Shown here one piece after another: positions 56,422 to 64,000 of a DNA stretch of 64,000 bases. Position 1 is the first letter of the stretch, and the number at the start of each line of letters is the position of its first letter. The notes beneath the pieces are model-generated. The model did no database searches. It saw nothing but the letters and a program-made list of their open reading frames with translations, and was not told the DNA's origin. Source of the DNA: Rhodosporidiobolus odoratus (lineage: Eukaryota; Basidiomycota; Microbotryomycetes; Sporidiobolales; Sporidiobolaceae); NCBI GenBank assembly GCA_034387635.1, contig JAOANU010000011.1, positions 590,501 through 654,500 of the forward strand, read 5' to 3'. Both the position numbers and the translations under genes were made by a program.

Positions 56422-57875
56422 CGCCTTGCTCTTCTCTCCTTCCTCGCTCTCGCCGCCCCACCTCTCCTAACCCGCTGACGTTTCACACATGTTTGCTCGC
56501 TTCGCTCGCCCCGTAGGACCCCGTACACGCCTACCGCAAGCACGTTGCCGCCGTTCAATCCGACACGCAGAAGTGTAACGAGTACATTGCGGGTTTGTCC
56601 AAGAAAATGGAGAATTATAGGATGGCTAGGGGTCAGGCGGAGGAGGATAATGAGCGGTTACGTGCGTTGTCTTCTCTGTCTTTTGCCCTGGGGTTTCCAT
56701 TTCTTGTCTATCTGGGCGACCTCCTTCGTATCGTTCCTGAATCCGACGCCAAGAGCAGATGATGTGCGAGGCATGGTGAAAAGGAATTTTGCTGATCTCG
56801 ATTGTGGTGACTACAGGACAAGACCGCGACTCGAAGCGCTCCGAACAAAACCGACTCGAAACCGTGGTGAAATCTCAAAAACTCACTCCACTCGAACTCC
56901 AATCCCTCTCTTCGGAAAAACAATCCCTCTCGAAGCAAATGACGGAAACCCAAACTCGATACCGAGCCGTCTTGTCCCGAACCATGAACCTCGAAGTCGA
57001 CCTCAACAACCGAATCACTCAAGCTTCGGGCCTCTGTGCCGAATACGACGAAAAGGCTCAGAAACTCGGTTTGTTCGATCTGGATCACCTCCCCGCCGGA
57101 TTCGAGACGGTTCCGTTTGCCCAAGAGATCAATTCGGCGTCTGAGAATCCGGTGCCGGAAGGGTTGGCTACGTTGGTTAAACCGGCTTTGGGACAGTTGA
57201 GGGCGGGGACCAAGGAGGATTTGAAAGAGGTCAAGAGGGAGGATGTGGATTTTGAGGAGAGGTGTACTAAGGTTAGGGAGGAGATTGGTGAGTTGGTGGA
57301 TGGGGAGAAGAATGCGGATGAGGAATTGAGGTTGGTGGATGGTGAGAAGGAGAAGTTGCAGGAGGTGTGTTGCCATTCGCCTTTCGCGCCTTCCTTCCTC
57401 CGGTCATTCTCATGTTCAGACCACGAGACTGATCACATTTCTGTGTCCCTTTTGCGAACAGGTCATTGACCGCGAAGCCAATACCTCGGAAGCCGAATTA
57501 GCGCGTCTGCAGGCCCAAGTCACCGCCGTCAGCTCTACAATGGAGCACTCGCTCGCATCCGCGAACCATAGGTACGAATCTCGGGTCATCGAGTAAGTTG
57601 CAGCCTCGGTGTCTCCCATCTCGGTTTTCTTCCACATATCCATGTTTCCCCCTTTGTAAGCTCGCCTGCTGACCTTGTCTCCGAGCATGTTCTTTGCTGC
57701 GACTAGGCGCATGGACGTCTACCAAGAAACCTCGCGATTGCGCAACTCAAACCGTCAAGCTCTCGAACTCGCCATCGAGCAAATCATGACGTACAAAGAG
57801 CACATGTCCGACAAGACGGACAGGTTGGGAGTCTTGTTGGGGGAGGCGGCGAGTGAGGCGGCGGCGGTGGCTTGA
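54819..57875 (+). CDS. NDC80: Kinetochore protein Ndc80/Hec1
   Basis: The start at 54819 (MADRRRTISTNPHPSHSVPS) opens a basic, Ser/Pro-rich tail of the type phosphorylated by Aurora B. The calponin-homology domain begins DPREARQRPVREAWARDIVA and continues FCTENHFTTDMKQLMQPTGA, FQNLFKFLVNLFD, EEEVLATLRMVQYPFTDSIS and QSWPNMLAMLHWLVETI. Coiled coil follows: RQAQRERIDALQAERDELEQ, DPVHAYRKHVAAVQSDTQKC, ETVVKSQKLTPLELQSLSSE, then ITQASGLCAEYDEKAQKLGL, to the end at TGA 57873-57875. This is the microtubule-binding subunit of the Ndc80 complex in the outer kinetochore. Introns are numerous, and one (about 56333-56516) contains a (CT)n microsatellite. Confidence 0.92.
56356..56417. repeat. (CT)31 microsatellite in NDC80 intron
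   Basis: An uninterrupted TC/CT dinucleotide run of about 62 bases between the exon ending in KELTTRPV and the exon beginning DPVHAYRKH. It could extend the polypyrimidine tract of the intron. Confidence 0.93.
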
Positions 57876-58274
57876 GGTGATGGTCGTGGCTTGGCAGAAC
57901 GGCGGTGCGGAGATAACCTTATTCTACTGTCCCTTCCTTTCCGAGCCTTCTCAACTCAGATGCTTGTGACTGCCTCACCTGTCGATTTCGTCCTTCCAGC
58001 CCTTTCGAGTCTGTACTCCTCCGTAAATACCCTTACAGAGCTGCAGCCGCGCTCGTCTTACTTTGTTTGTGTCGTGTCTTCCGGATTGACTGTCGGTTGT
58101 AAAGTCTTATTGCGTAGGTCTGGTGTGCACGAGCCACATCAAGTGGAGCGAGCAAGCAAAGCAAAGTGTGAACGGCAAGCAGGGAACGGAAACAGCATGA
58201 TCGACCCTGAAAACGGCAATACTGCAATGATATACACACGATATGATATGAACAAGGTAATCTATATACAGTCC
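57876..58274. other. Convergent 3' region between NDC80 and acidic protein
   Basis: About 400 bp. The part 58200-58270 is AT-richer (ATATACACACGATATGATATG) and could carry polyadenylation signals for either gene. No gene seen. Confidence 0.5.
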
Positions 58275-59636
58275 TCACATGGCTCTCCACCTCACCCTCG
58301 CCACTCCCATACCCTTTGCTCCCGGCCTGGCCCCTGTACCCACCCTCCTCCCCGCCTCCTCCTTGACCACCTTCCCAGCCTTTTCACCCGCCCCAACCCT
58401 TTGCTGCTGGGGTTTCTTCTTCAGCCTCTGCTGTACGAGTCCTCCTACTTGGCCTTTTCCGGCGCTGCCAGCCCCACCGCCGCTTCCTGCGCCAGCGAGG
58501 AGTTTCCCACCGGTACCAACTTGCTTTCCTCCAGCTACGACCGCTGGTGCAATAGCCGGAACGGTGTCGTCCTGGTCCTGGGCCGAGGTACGAGGGTTCT
58601 CATAGTCGTAAGTCGCTGGCGAGGTCGAGTCCCCTTGAGCCTTCGCGGCCGCATGAGAATCCTTCCCCGCTCCACGACCAACGCTCCTCCTCTCTTCCGT
58701 CTCGCCCTCGTTCGAGAGCGCCGCCATCGGTGCTCGCAAGCTGGCGTCGTCTTGAGTTGCGAGACTCGGAGCGTCGGCTTCGGCTTCTTCTTCGGGTGAG
58801 AAACCCTCGTTGGCGAGCCCTTCTTCCTCGAGGAGGAGGGGAGGGGAGGGGGAGAAGGTGTCGTCGTCGTAGTCGTCGTCGTCGTTGCCATCGTACATAT
58901 TACCGTTACTATTAAGCTGACGAGAGGGAGAGAGGTTGTCTTCGTTCGGGTCGGACAGGAGGGAGTCGTTTGAGAAAGCTTGAACCGAGGAGGATGAGGA
59001 GTGGGAAGAATGCGAGGAGGCGGCGAGTCGTTCAGCTTCAGCTTCCGCATCGAGGGAGTCGAGTTCAGCGGCTGAGAGCAAACCATCGTCCCGAGTCGCC
59101 TGTTCTTCCTCCGACGTTGAATCCTGTGCGGAGCTTTCCTTCTGGCCAAAAGGACGAGGGCGGGTCTTGCGCTCCTTCACAGGCTGCGCCTTCCTACCCC
59201 CAGACTCTTCCGCGTCCTTCCCAACGTGTAAGAACATCTCATCCACCGCCTTTCCCTTTTTCGCTCCAGCCACCTTATCTTGCTCCTCATCCTGCTGCCC
59301 CGGCTGCAACTGCTCCACCTCAACCTTCTCCCCTGGAAGCTGCGAAGCCTCTTTACCCTTCAAATGCGGATCCTCAAACCTGACCGTCGTCGTCGCCGTT
59401 CCACTCGACGCCCCACTTCCTCCCGCTTGTCCTTCATTGCCGCTAACAAGAACGGGTTTGCCACCACGGAGGTCAACCCAAGTTTGCCTCTGACGTTCCG
59501 TAGGAGAGTCGGGAGCGGAGGAAGGGGCGGCGATTGCGCTAGGGCGGAGAAGGAGGGCGTAAAGGGCTGCGAGGGTGAGCGCGACGGAGAAGACTCCGCG
59601 GCGGGTTGAAAGGAGGGCACTCAGGGTGCGAGCCAT
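58275..59636 (-). CDS. Acidic, signal-anchored protein of unknown function (single exon)
   Basis: A single open frame of 453 codons from ATG 59636. MARTLSALLSTRRGVFSVAL then TLAALYALLLRPSAIAAP forms a signal peptide or type II anchor. The rest is disordered and rich in Glu, Asp, Ser, Gln and Gly: VEVEQLQPGQQDEEQDKVAG, a Ser/His patch (SSHSSHSSSSS), an Asp-rich run (DGNDDDDYDDDTFSPSPPLL), then a basic Lys/Gly/Gln end (LVQQRLKKKPQQQRVGAGEK). No domain is recognised. The lack of introns is unusual in this window, where nearly all genes have several. The anchor is clear, but whether the protein is secreted or lumenal is open. Confidence 0.6.
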   Translation of the reverse strand: MARTLSALLSTRRGVFSVALTLAALYALLLRPSAIAAPSSAPDSPTERQRQTWVDLRGGKPVLVSGNEGQAGGSGASSGTATTTVRFEDPHLKGKEASQLPGEKVEVEQLQPGQQDEEQDKVAGAKKGKAVDEMFLHVGKDAEESGGRKAQPVKERKTRPRPFGQKESSAQDSTSEEEQATRDDGLLSAAELDSLDAEAEAERLAASSHSSHSSSSSVQAFSNDSLLSDPNEDNLSPSRQLNSNGNMYDGNDDDDYDDDTFSPSPPLLLEEEGLANEGFSPEEEAEADAPSLATQDDASLRAPMAALSNEGETEERRSVGRGAGKDSHAAAKAQGDSTSPATYDYENPRTSAQDQDDTVPAIAPAVVAGGKQVGTGGKLLAGAGSGGGAGSAGKGQVGGLVQQRLKKKPQQQRVGAGEKAGKVVKEEAGRRVGTGARPGAKGMGVARVRWRAM

Positions 59637-60485
59637 GGTGGACTGTGGACTGTGGATTGTCCCGCTGGGGACGGTGGGGCGAGGCTATCCAGGAAAGTCA
59701 AGTGGAGGCGTCGCGAGAAAGAGGAAGGGGAACAACTGATCAAGTTCACGGGAGGGGGTCGAGACAGATGCGCTGCGTTGACGGGTGGTTCAGGGTGTAG
59801 TATAGCGTGTAGAGAGCGCAGTAGGGATACAACCAGTCGGGCAGGAGTAGATCGAGCGATGCAGAGAAGTGTTAAGAGCCTTCTCCGTTGCCCTTCTCTT
59901 CCTAATTTCGATCACTTGTTACTAGTAACTATTTCCTCTCTCGCTCTCAACCGGCTAAATCGCGGTCACCAGATTAAAACGGCCACCTCGTTTGCCGACC
60001 ATGCCGAAGTCATTATATGCTACTTTGGGTCATTACAGCTAGTGGGAAAACGCGCTCCTCGCAGCTTTGTACCGCTCAACTGTGACGGGAAAACACGCTT
60101 ACTGACGATGAACCGTCTGTCAACGAACAGCCACAAGCTCTACTTCATCTCGTTAGTGTACGTAGTCGCGTCCGATCAAACACTGTTAGCTCGCAAACAC
60201 TCTCCTGCGCCCACGGAACAGTTTGCGCGTATGAGGCGGACGCGAGCAAGGCGAAAGGTCAGACTCAAGGTCAGGTGAAGTAGCTCAGGACGCGCGCCAG
60301 GGGTGAGTCAAATAACACAGTAAGGAAAAAGAAAAGAAACCAGAACGAGGATGGTCAGAGGGAGAAACAAGCTACGAATACAGACAGGTGAGTGAGTTGA
60401 GGAGGGGGTTAGTACGAAGAGAGGGTCAAACTGGTCAAGTTGTTTTCGGTTTGTTTGCGCGGGTCAGTGCGTATCGGCGAGCCCG
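59637..60485. other. Long intergenic region with 12-bp perfect palindrome
   Basis: About 850 bp between the start of the acidic protein and the end of the branchpoint-binding protein gene. It is less GC-rich than its surroundings. A perfect palindrome GTTACTAGTAAC lies at 59918-59929. No coding region is supported. Confidence 0.5.
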
Positions 60486-62617
60486 TTAGTAGCCCCCGCC
60501 TCCGCCGTATCCACCACCGTAGCCTTGCGGCTGCTGTTGCTGCTGCTGCTGTTGAGGGTAGCCGCCGCCGTCTAGAAGGAGCGAGAACGGAGTCAACTCA
60601 ATGAAGAAAGAGTAAAAAGGAAATAAACGCACAACCACCGCCACCGTAGTTGCCCTGCGGGTACGAAGAGTAGCCGTTACCCATGTTCTGCCCTCCGTAC
60701 GACTGCTGTTGCTGAAGAGGCGGAGGAGGAGGAGGGGCTTGACGAGGTTGCTGAGGACGGTTATAGTTTGGCTGCATCGGGCCCCTGCAAGAAAAGAAAT
60801 AACCGCGATGTGAGCGCGAGCACAACAGTGAGGACGGGTAGTAAAAGCAGACGAACCAGTTAGCCGGAATCCTCCAGGGCGGAATCTTATTGCCGTCTTC
60901 ATCGAGTGGCTGGGTAGGAGGCGGCGGGGGCGGCGCAATCATACCGCCGGGACCGCCAGGCATACCCGGCGCTCCACCAGCCATTGGCGGAGCTGCCGTC
61001 GTTTCGCCGAGCTCGGCCATGAGAGAGGCGTACTCCGAATCGAACTGCTGAGCGACCGAGGGAGGCCCAGCGCCGGGAGGGGGTGCGCCGAAGCCGGGAG
61101 GACCACCGAAGCCACCACGGCGCTGAGTGCAGTCGCGAGCCATGTGGCCGGCTGAGTACAGAGAACCTCATGAGTACGAAGAATACGCAAGAAACGAAGT
61201 GATCGTTACGCACCACCACCGCAAACGCGACAGATGATGTTGGCGCTCCAGTTCTTCTGCTCTGGACAGTCGTACTTGCGGTGACCTACATTACCGCAGT
61301 TTCTATCGCGGAGGCAGGTTCTGAGCACCAGTTCTGTAGGTCTGGGAGAAGAAAGCACGCACTGGCAAATCTGGTTCTCATCATCACGGAGGGTACCGTT
61401 AAGCGCTGCAAGTTCACGGAGCTGGTTACGCTTGTGGTCGTTCTGGCCTTCCGGAACAGAGGCGGCCTGCAGAAGCAGCGGGTGATCAGCGGAAGAAGGA
61501 GAGACAGTGCAAGGCAGGACTGACCGTCTCGATAACGCTGTTGATGAGCTTGACGCAGTTCTGCACCTTCTCCTCCGACTCTCCCGTAATCAAGCAGTGC
61601 AGCTCATCGTTCTCGTCCTCGTCGCGATGCCCCGGTCTGCCCTTCCCCTCCTTAACGGACCCTTTTCCGCGAATACTGATCCTCGCCCCCGACTCCCTCT
61701 CCATTTTCTTCAACGAGTTACCACGCGGTCCGACGAGCAATCCGAAGAAGTTGACCTCGGGGAACTCCTTGACCGGAATGTAGACCTTATCCGTCGGCCT
61801 ACCCGAGTTCTGCCTCTTAGCCATGAGGTACTCTGCAGGCGGGCGGAACTGGGGGTCGAGCTTCATCTGGCGGTCGACGAGGCGCATGCGCTCGTCTTCG
61901 AGCTTTTTGCGGTAGCGTACGTCGCGCGTATTGGTACGACGACCGTGAGCGTCGTAGGTTGGGGGAGGGGAGGGGGAACGAGCATGATCGGGAGGAACGA
62001 CTTGGCCGGTGCGAAGGGCGCGCTGAATCTCGTCGAGACGCAGTTGAGCTGTGAACGAAGTAGGGTCGGCATCTGCGGCAACTAGAAGAAGCATACGAAG
62101 GAGACGTACTAGCATACTTCTCGAGGTCGTCGTTCTGTACGCCACCCGTAATAGCTACCGGTACAGCAGCATTTTCCGTCTTGTCACCCCAACGACTCTT
62201 CCTCTTCCTCTCGCCCGGTGCGGGGGATGCTGAAGCGTCGGCGGGAGGCGGCGGCGGAGGCATCCCACCCGAAGGAGGCGGGGGCGGCAGACCCGCCGAA
62301 GAAGGTGCAGGAGGAAGACCGTTGCGCTCATAACCACCTCCGTAGCTGCTAGGCGGAGGAGGACCGCGGTCGTCGAATCGACTGGCAGAGCGTCCCCGGT
62401 CTTCGTGACGTCCATAATCGCTTTGGCCGTACCCACCACCGTAACCCCCACCAGGAGGTCCGCGGTCATCCCTTTCGTAGCCTCCACCGTAGCCGTTCGA
62501 GGGCGGAGGGGGACCTGGGGGAGGAGGACCAGAATCGCCGCCTGACCCTCCCCAACGTCGTTGAGCGGCGAGGGGAGCCGTATTGCTGCCTGATTGAGAG
62601 GCGTTATTCCTCCACAT
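60486..62617 (-). CDS. MSL5: Branchpoint-binding protein (BBP/SF1, Msl5)
   Basis: The start at 62617 ([20 protein letters not shown]) opens a Gly/Pro/Tyr-rich region, then [17 protein letters not shown], the SF1 helix-hairpin ULM motif (KSRWGDK) that binds U2AF. After introns come [40 protein letters not shown] and the KH/Qua2 core [40 protein letters not shown]. Two zinc knuckles follow: [12 protein letters not shown] and CRVCGGGGHMARDC. A Pro/Gly/Gln-rich tail ends [14 protein letters not shown] and TAA at 60486-60488. It recognises the UACUAAC branch site in spliceosomal complex E. All expected domains are present. Confidence 0.92.
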
Positions 62618-62985
62618 TGTTGGCTACTGCGCAAGGGGGTGAGTGGGGAGAGGTGAGTACGAGAGGGAACAAGGTGATCAAGTTGGAAGGAGGACAAACA
62701 GGTAGAGATAGGAAGATGTTCCACTAAGCTTGTCTAGAGTCTGATGGTCGGGTTAAGCGAGTGAACAGAGTAGACCAGACGCTTCCGGCATTGGACAAGT
62801 CGTAATGAAAGACTGGCTTTTTCCACCTTTCCGACTGCGTCTTCCGACGACTAAGTCTGCTTAAGAAGAACGAACGACTACGGGTGCGGTAGCTAGAAAT
62901 GACGAAGTAGAGTGTAGGAGAAGGGGGGAACCTAGTGGTCAAGGGAGAACGGGAGTCAAGGGGACTGTACTTTTGTGAATGCCAA
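62618..62985. other. Intergenic region
   Basis: About 368 bp between the BBP start and the tubulin stop, both on the minus strand. It is the BBP promoter plus the tubulin 3' flank. No gene supported. Confidence 0.5.
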
Positions 62986-64000
62986 TCACTGCTCCTCAGC
63001 GTATTCGGCCTCCTCGGCCGCGTATTCCTCCTCGACGTACTCTTCCTCCTCGTCCAGGCCGGCCTCCGTGTACTGCTGGTACTCGCTGACCAGGTCAATC
63101 AGGTTGGACTCGGCCTCGGTGAATCTTACAGGGAAGAAAGGGAGCGAGCGTCAACATTCGTCGAAGAAAAAAAGGATAAAGGGCAGGCAACGCACTCCAT
63201 CTCGTCCATGCCCTCGCCAGTGTACCAGTGAAGGAAGGCGCGGCGACGGAAGAGAGCTGAGAATTGCGAGTGGGTTCGGCGGAACAGGTCTTGCACGCAT
63301 GTGTTGTTCGAGATGAGGGTCGCCGAGAGCGGCGAGTCGACGCCAGGTACGGAAGTGTGGGCAGACATGATGGCGTTGGGAATCCATTCGGTGAAGAATT
63401 GGGCATTACGCGTCTGGACGCCCAACATGGCCTCCTCGACTGCCCTGCTCGAGATGTTTGCGCCGCGGATGTACGCTGCACAGGTCAGGTACTTGCCGTT
63501 CCTCGGGTCGGTAGCTGCCATCATGTGACTCGGGTCAAAGATTTGCTGTGTGAGGTCGGGGACGGAAAGCTTCGAGTAAGCGCTGGCTGAGGGGGCGACG
63601 AGAGGGGCATAGGAGGTAGTGAAGAAGTGAAGGCGAGGGAAGGGGACGAGGTTGGTAGCAAGCTTGCGGAGGTCGGAGTTGAGCTGGCCGGGGAAGCGCA
63701 GCGGAGTTGTCACGCCGGACATGACCTTTGCGATCAGGGCGTTAAGGTCGGGATAAGATGGCGAGTCCTTCTTCAGCGTCTTCTTCAAGATGTCATAAAG
63801 AGCCTGATGGAGGAAAGTTAGGGTCAGTGTACGGTACATGAGACACACGGATGAACCGGCCTACCTCGTTGTCAAACTGGAAGGTGAGATCCGCTTGCTC
63901 GACGAGCTGGTGGAACGAGAGAACCGCGTTGTAAGGCTCAACGACCGTTTCGCTGCAGAGTAAACGACGTCAGCTGAACATAGACACGAACGGAGAGAGC
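62986..64000 (-). CDS. Beta-tubulin, divergent isoform (N-terminal half outside window)
   Basis: The last coding exons of a beta-tubulin: [29 protein letters not shown] spliced to [20 protein letters not shown]. Then [80 protein letters not shown] and the acidic tail [20 protein letters not shown]. Stop at 62986-62988. The exon boundary at 63952 leads into an intron that runs to the window edge. It is divergent for a beta-tubulin: Leu occupies the position of Glu198, and the usual Cys201, Cys239, Cys303 and Cys354 positions are Gln, Pro, Thr and Thr by my alignment. This suggests a second, specialised isoform. Confidence 0.9.

Noticed and set aside
1..64000. CRISPR arrays, insertion sequences, rRNA or phage genes
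   Set aside because: No spaced direct repeats, transposase motifs or rRNA blocks were seen. The gene content and introns are fungal nuclear. Single tRNAs could not be excluded by eye.

Overview
This is a eukaryotic, fungal window. Genes are dense and cut by many short introns (about 48 to 200 nt, GTNNGT donors, YAG acceptors). Codons are GC-rich, and the proteins are typical of Basidiomycota. The long Pro/Gly/Ser-rich low-complexity tails and the intron style suggest a Pucciniomycotina red-yeast-like genome (Rhodotorula/Sporidiobolales type). That placement is inference, because no rRNA or other diagnostic marker lies in the window. I saw no rRNA, CRISPR array or intact transposon.

Layout. 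1-1722 (+): C-terminal part of a fungal transcription factor. 2400-7151 (-): Rax2-like cortical polarity protein with a C-terminal SH3 domain. 8324-15370: three paralogous Tvp38/VTT (DedA-type) membrane proteins, two head-to-tail (+) and one inverted (-). 15989-17245 (-): inositol polyphosphate multikinase; 17331-18462 (+): small membrane protein of uncertain family. 19186-20092 (-): Prx5-type peroxiredoxin; 20613-21957 (+): EI24/Rrt8-like membrane protein. 22751-23720 (-): a coding-looking but frame-disturbed locus. 23838-27193 (-): AP180/ANTH endocytic adaptor. 27468-28883 (+): Sgf73/ataxin-7-like SAGA subunit. 29080-30042 (+): SidJ-like hydrolase. 30438-36558 (+): full-length PDR-type ABC transporter. 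37102-37858 (+): mitochondrial SSB. 38327-40965 (+): large unrecognised multi-pass membrane protein. 41290-42326 (-): 6-phosphogluconolactonase; 42341-46131 (-): large unrecognised low-complexity protein. 46588-47396 (-): F-box-like gene with an in-frame stop; 47514-49259 (+): 2OG-Fe(II) dioxygenase with a minisatellite intron. 49508-54460 (-): Rtt107/Brc1-like BRCT protein, divergent from 54819-57875 (+): NDC80. 58275-59636 (-): acidic signal-anchored protein. 60486-62617 (-): branchpoint-binding protein. 62986-64000 (-): divergent beta-tubulin, cut by the window edge.

Most genes are unrelated housekeeping loci, so no pathway-level cluster is visible. The one real local family is the Tvp38/VTT trio. 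Several genes touch the cell cortex and endocytic or secretory membranes (Rax2, Tvp38 x3, AP180), and two act in genome maintenance or mitosis (Rtt107, Ndc80). This is probably chance in a compact genome. The most notable observations are: a dense array of LxxQxTG (Ark/Prk-type) and NPF motifs in AP180; the SH3 domain on Rax2; the VTT triplication with one copy altered in its PGH motif; a beta-tubulin with Leu at the residue-198 position and loss of several otherwise conserved cysteines; and two loci with broken frames.
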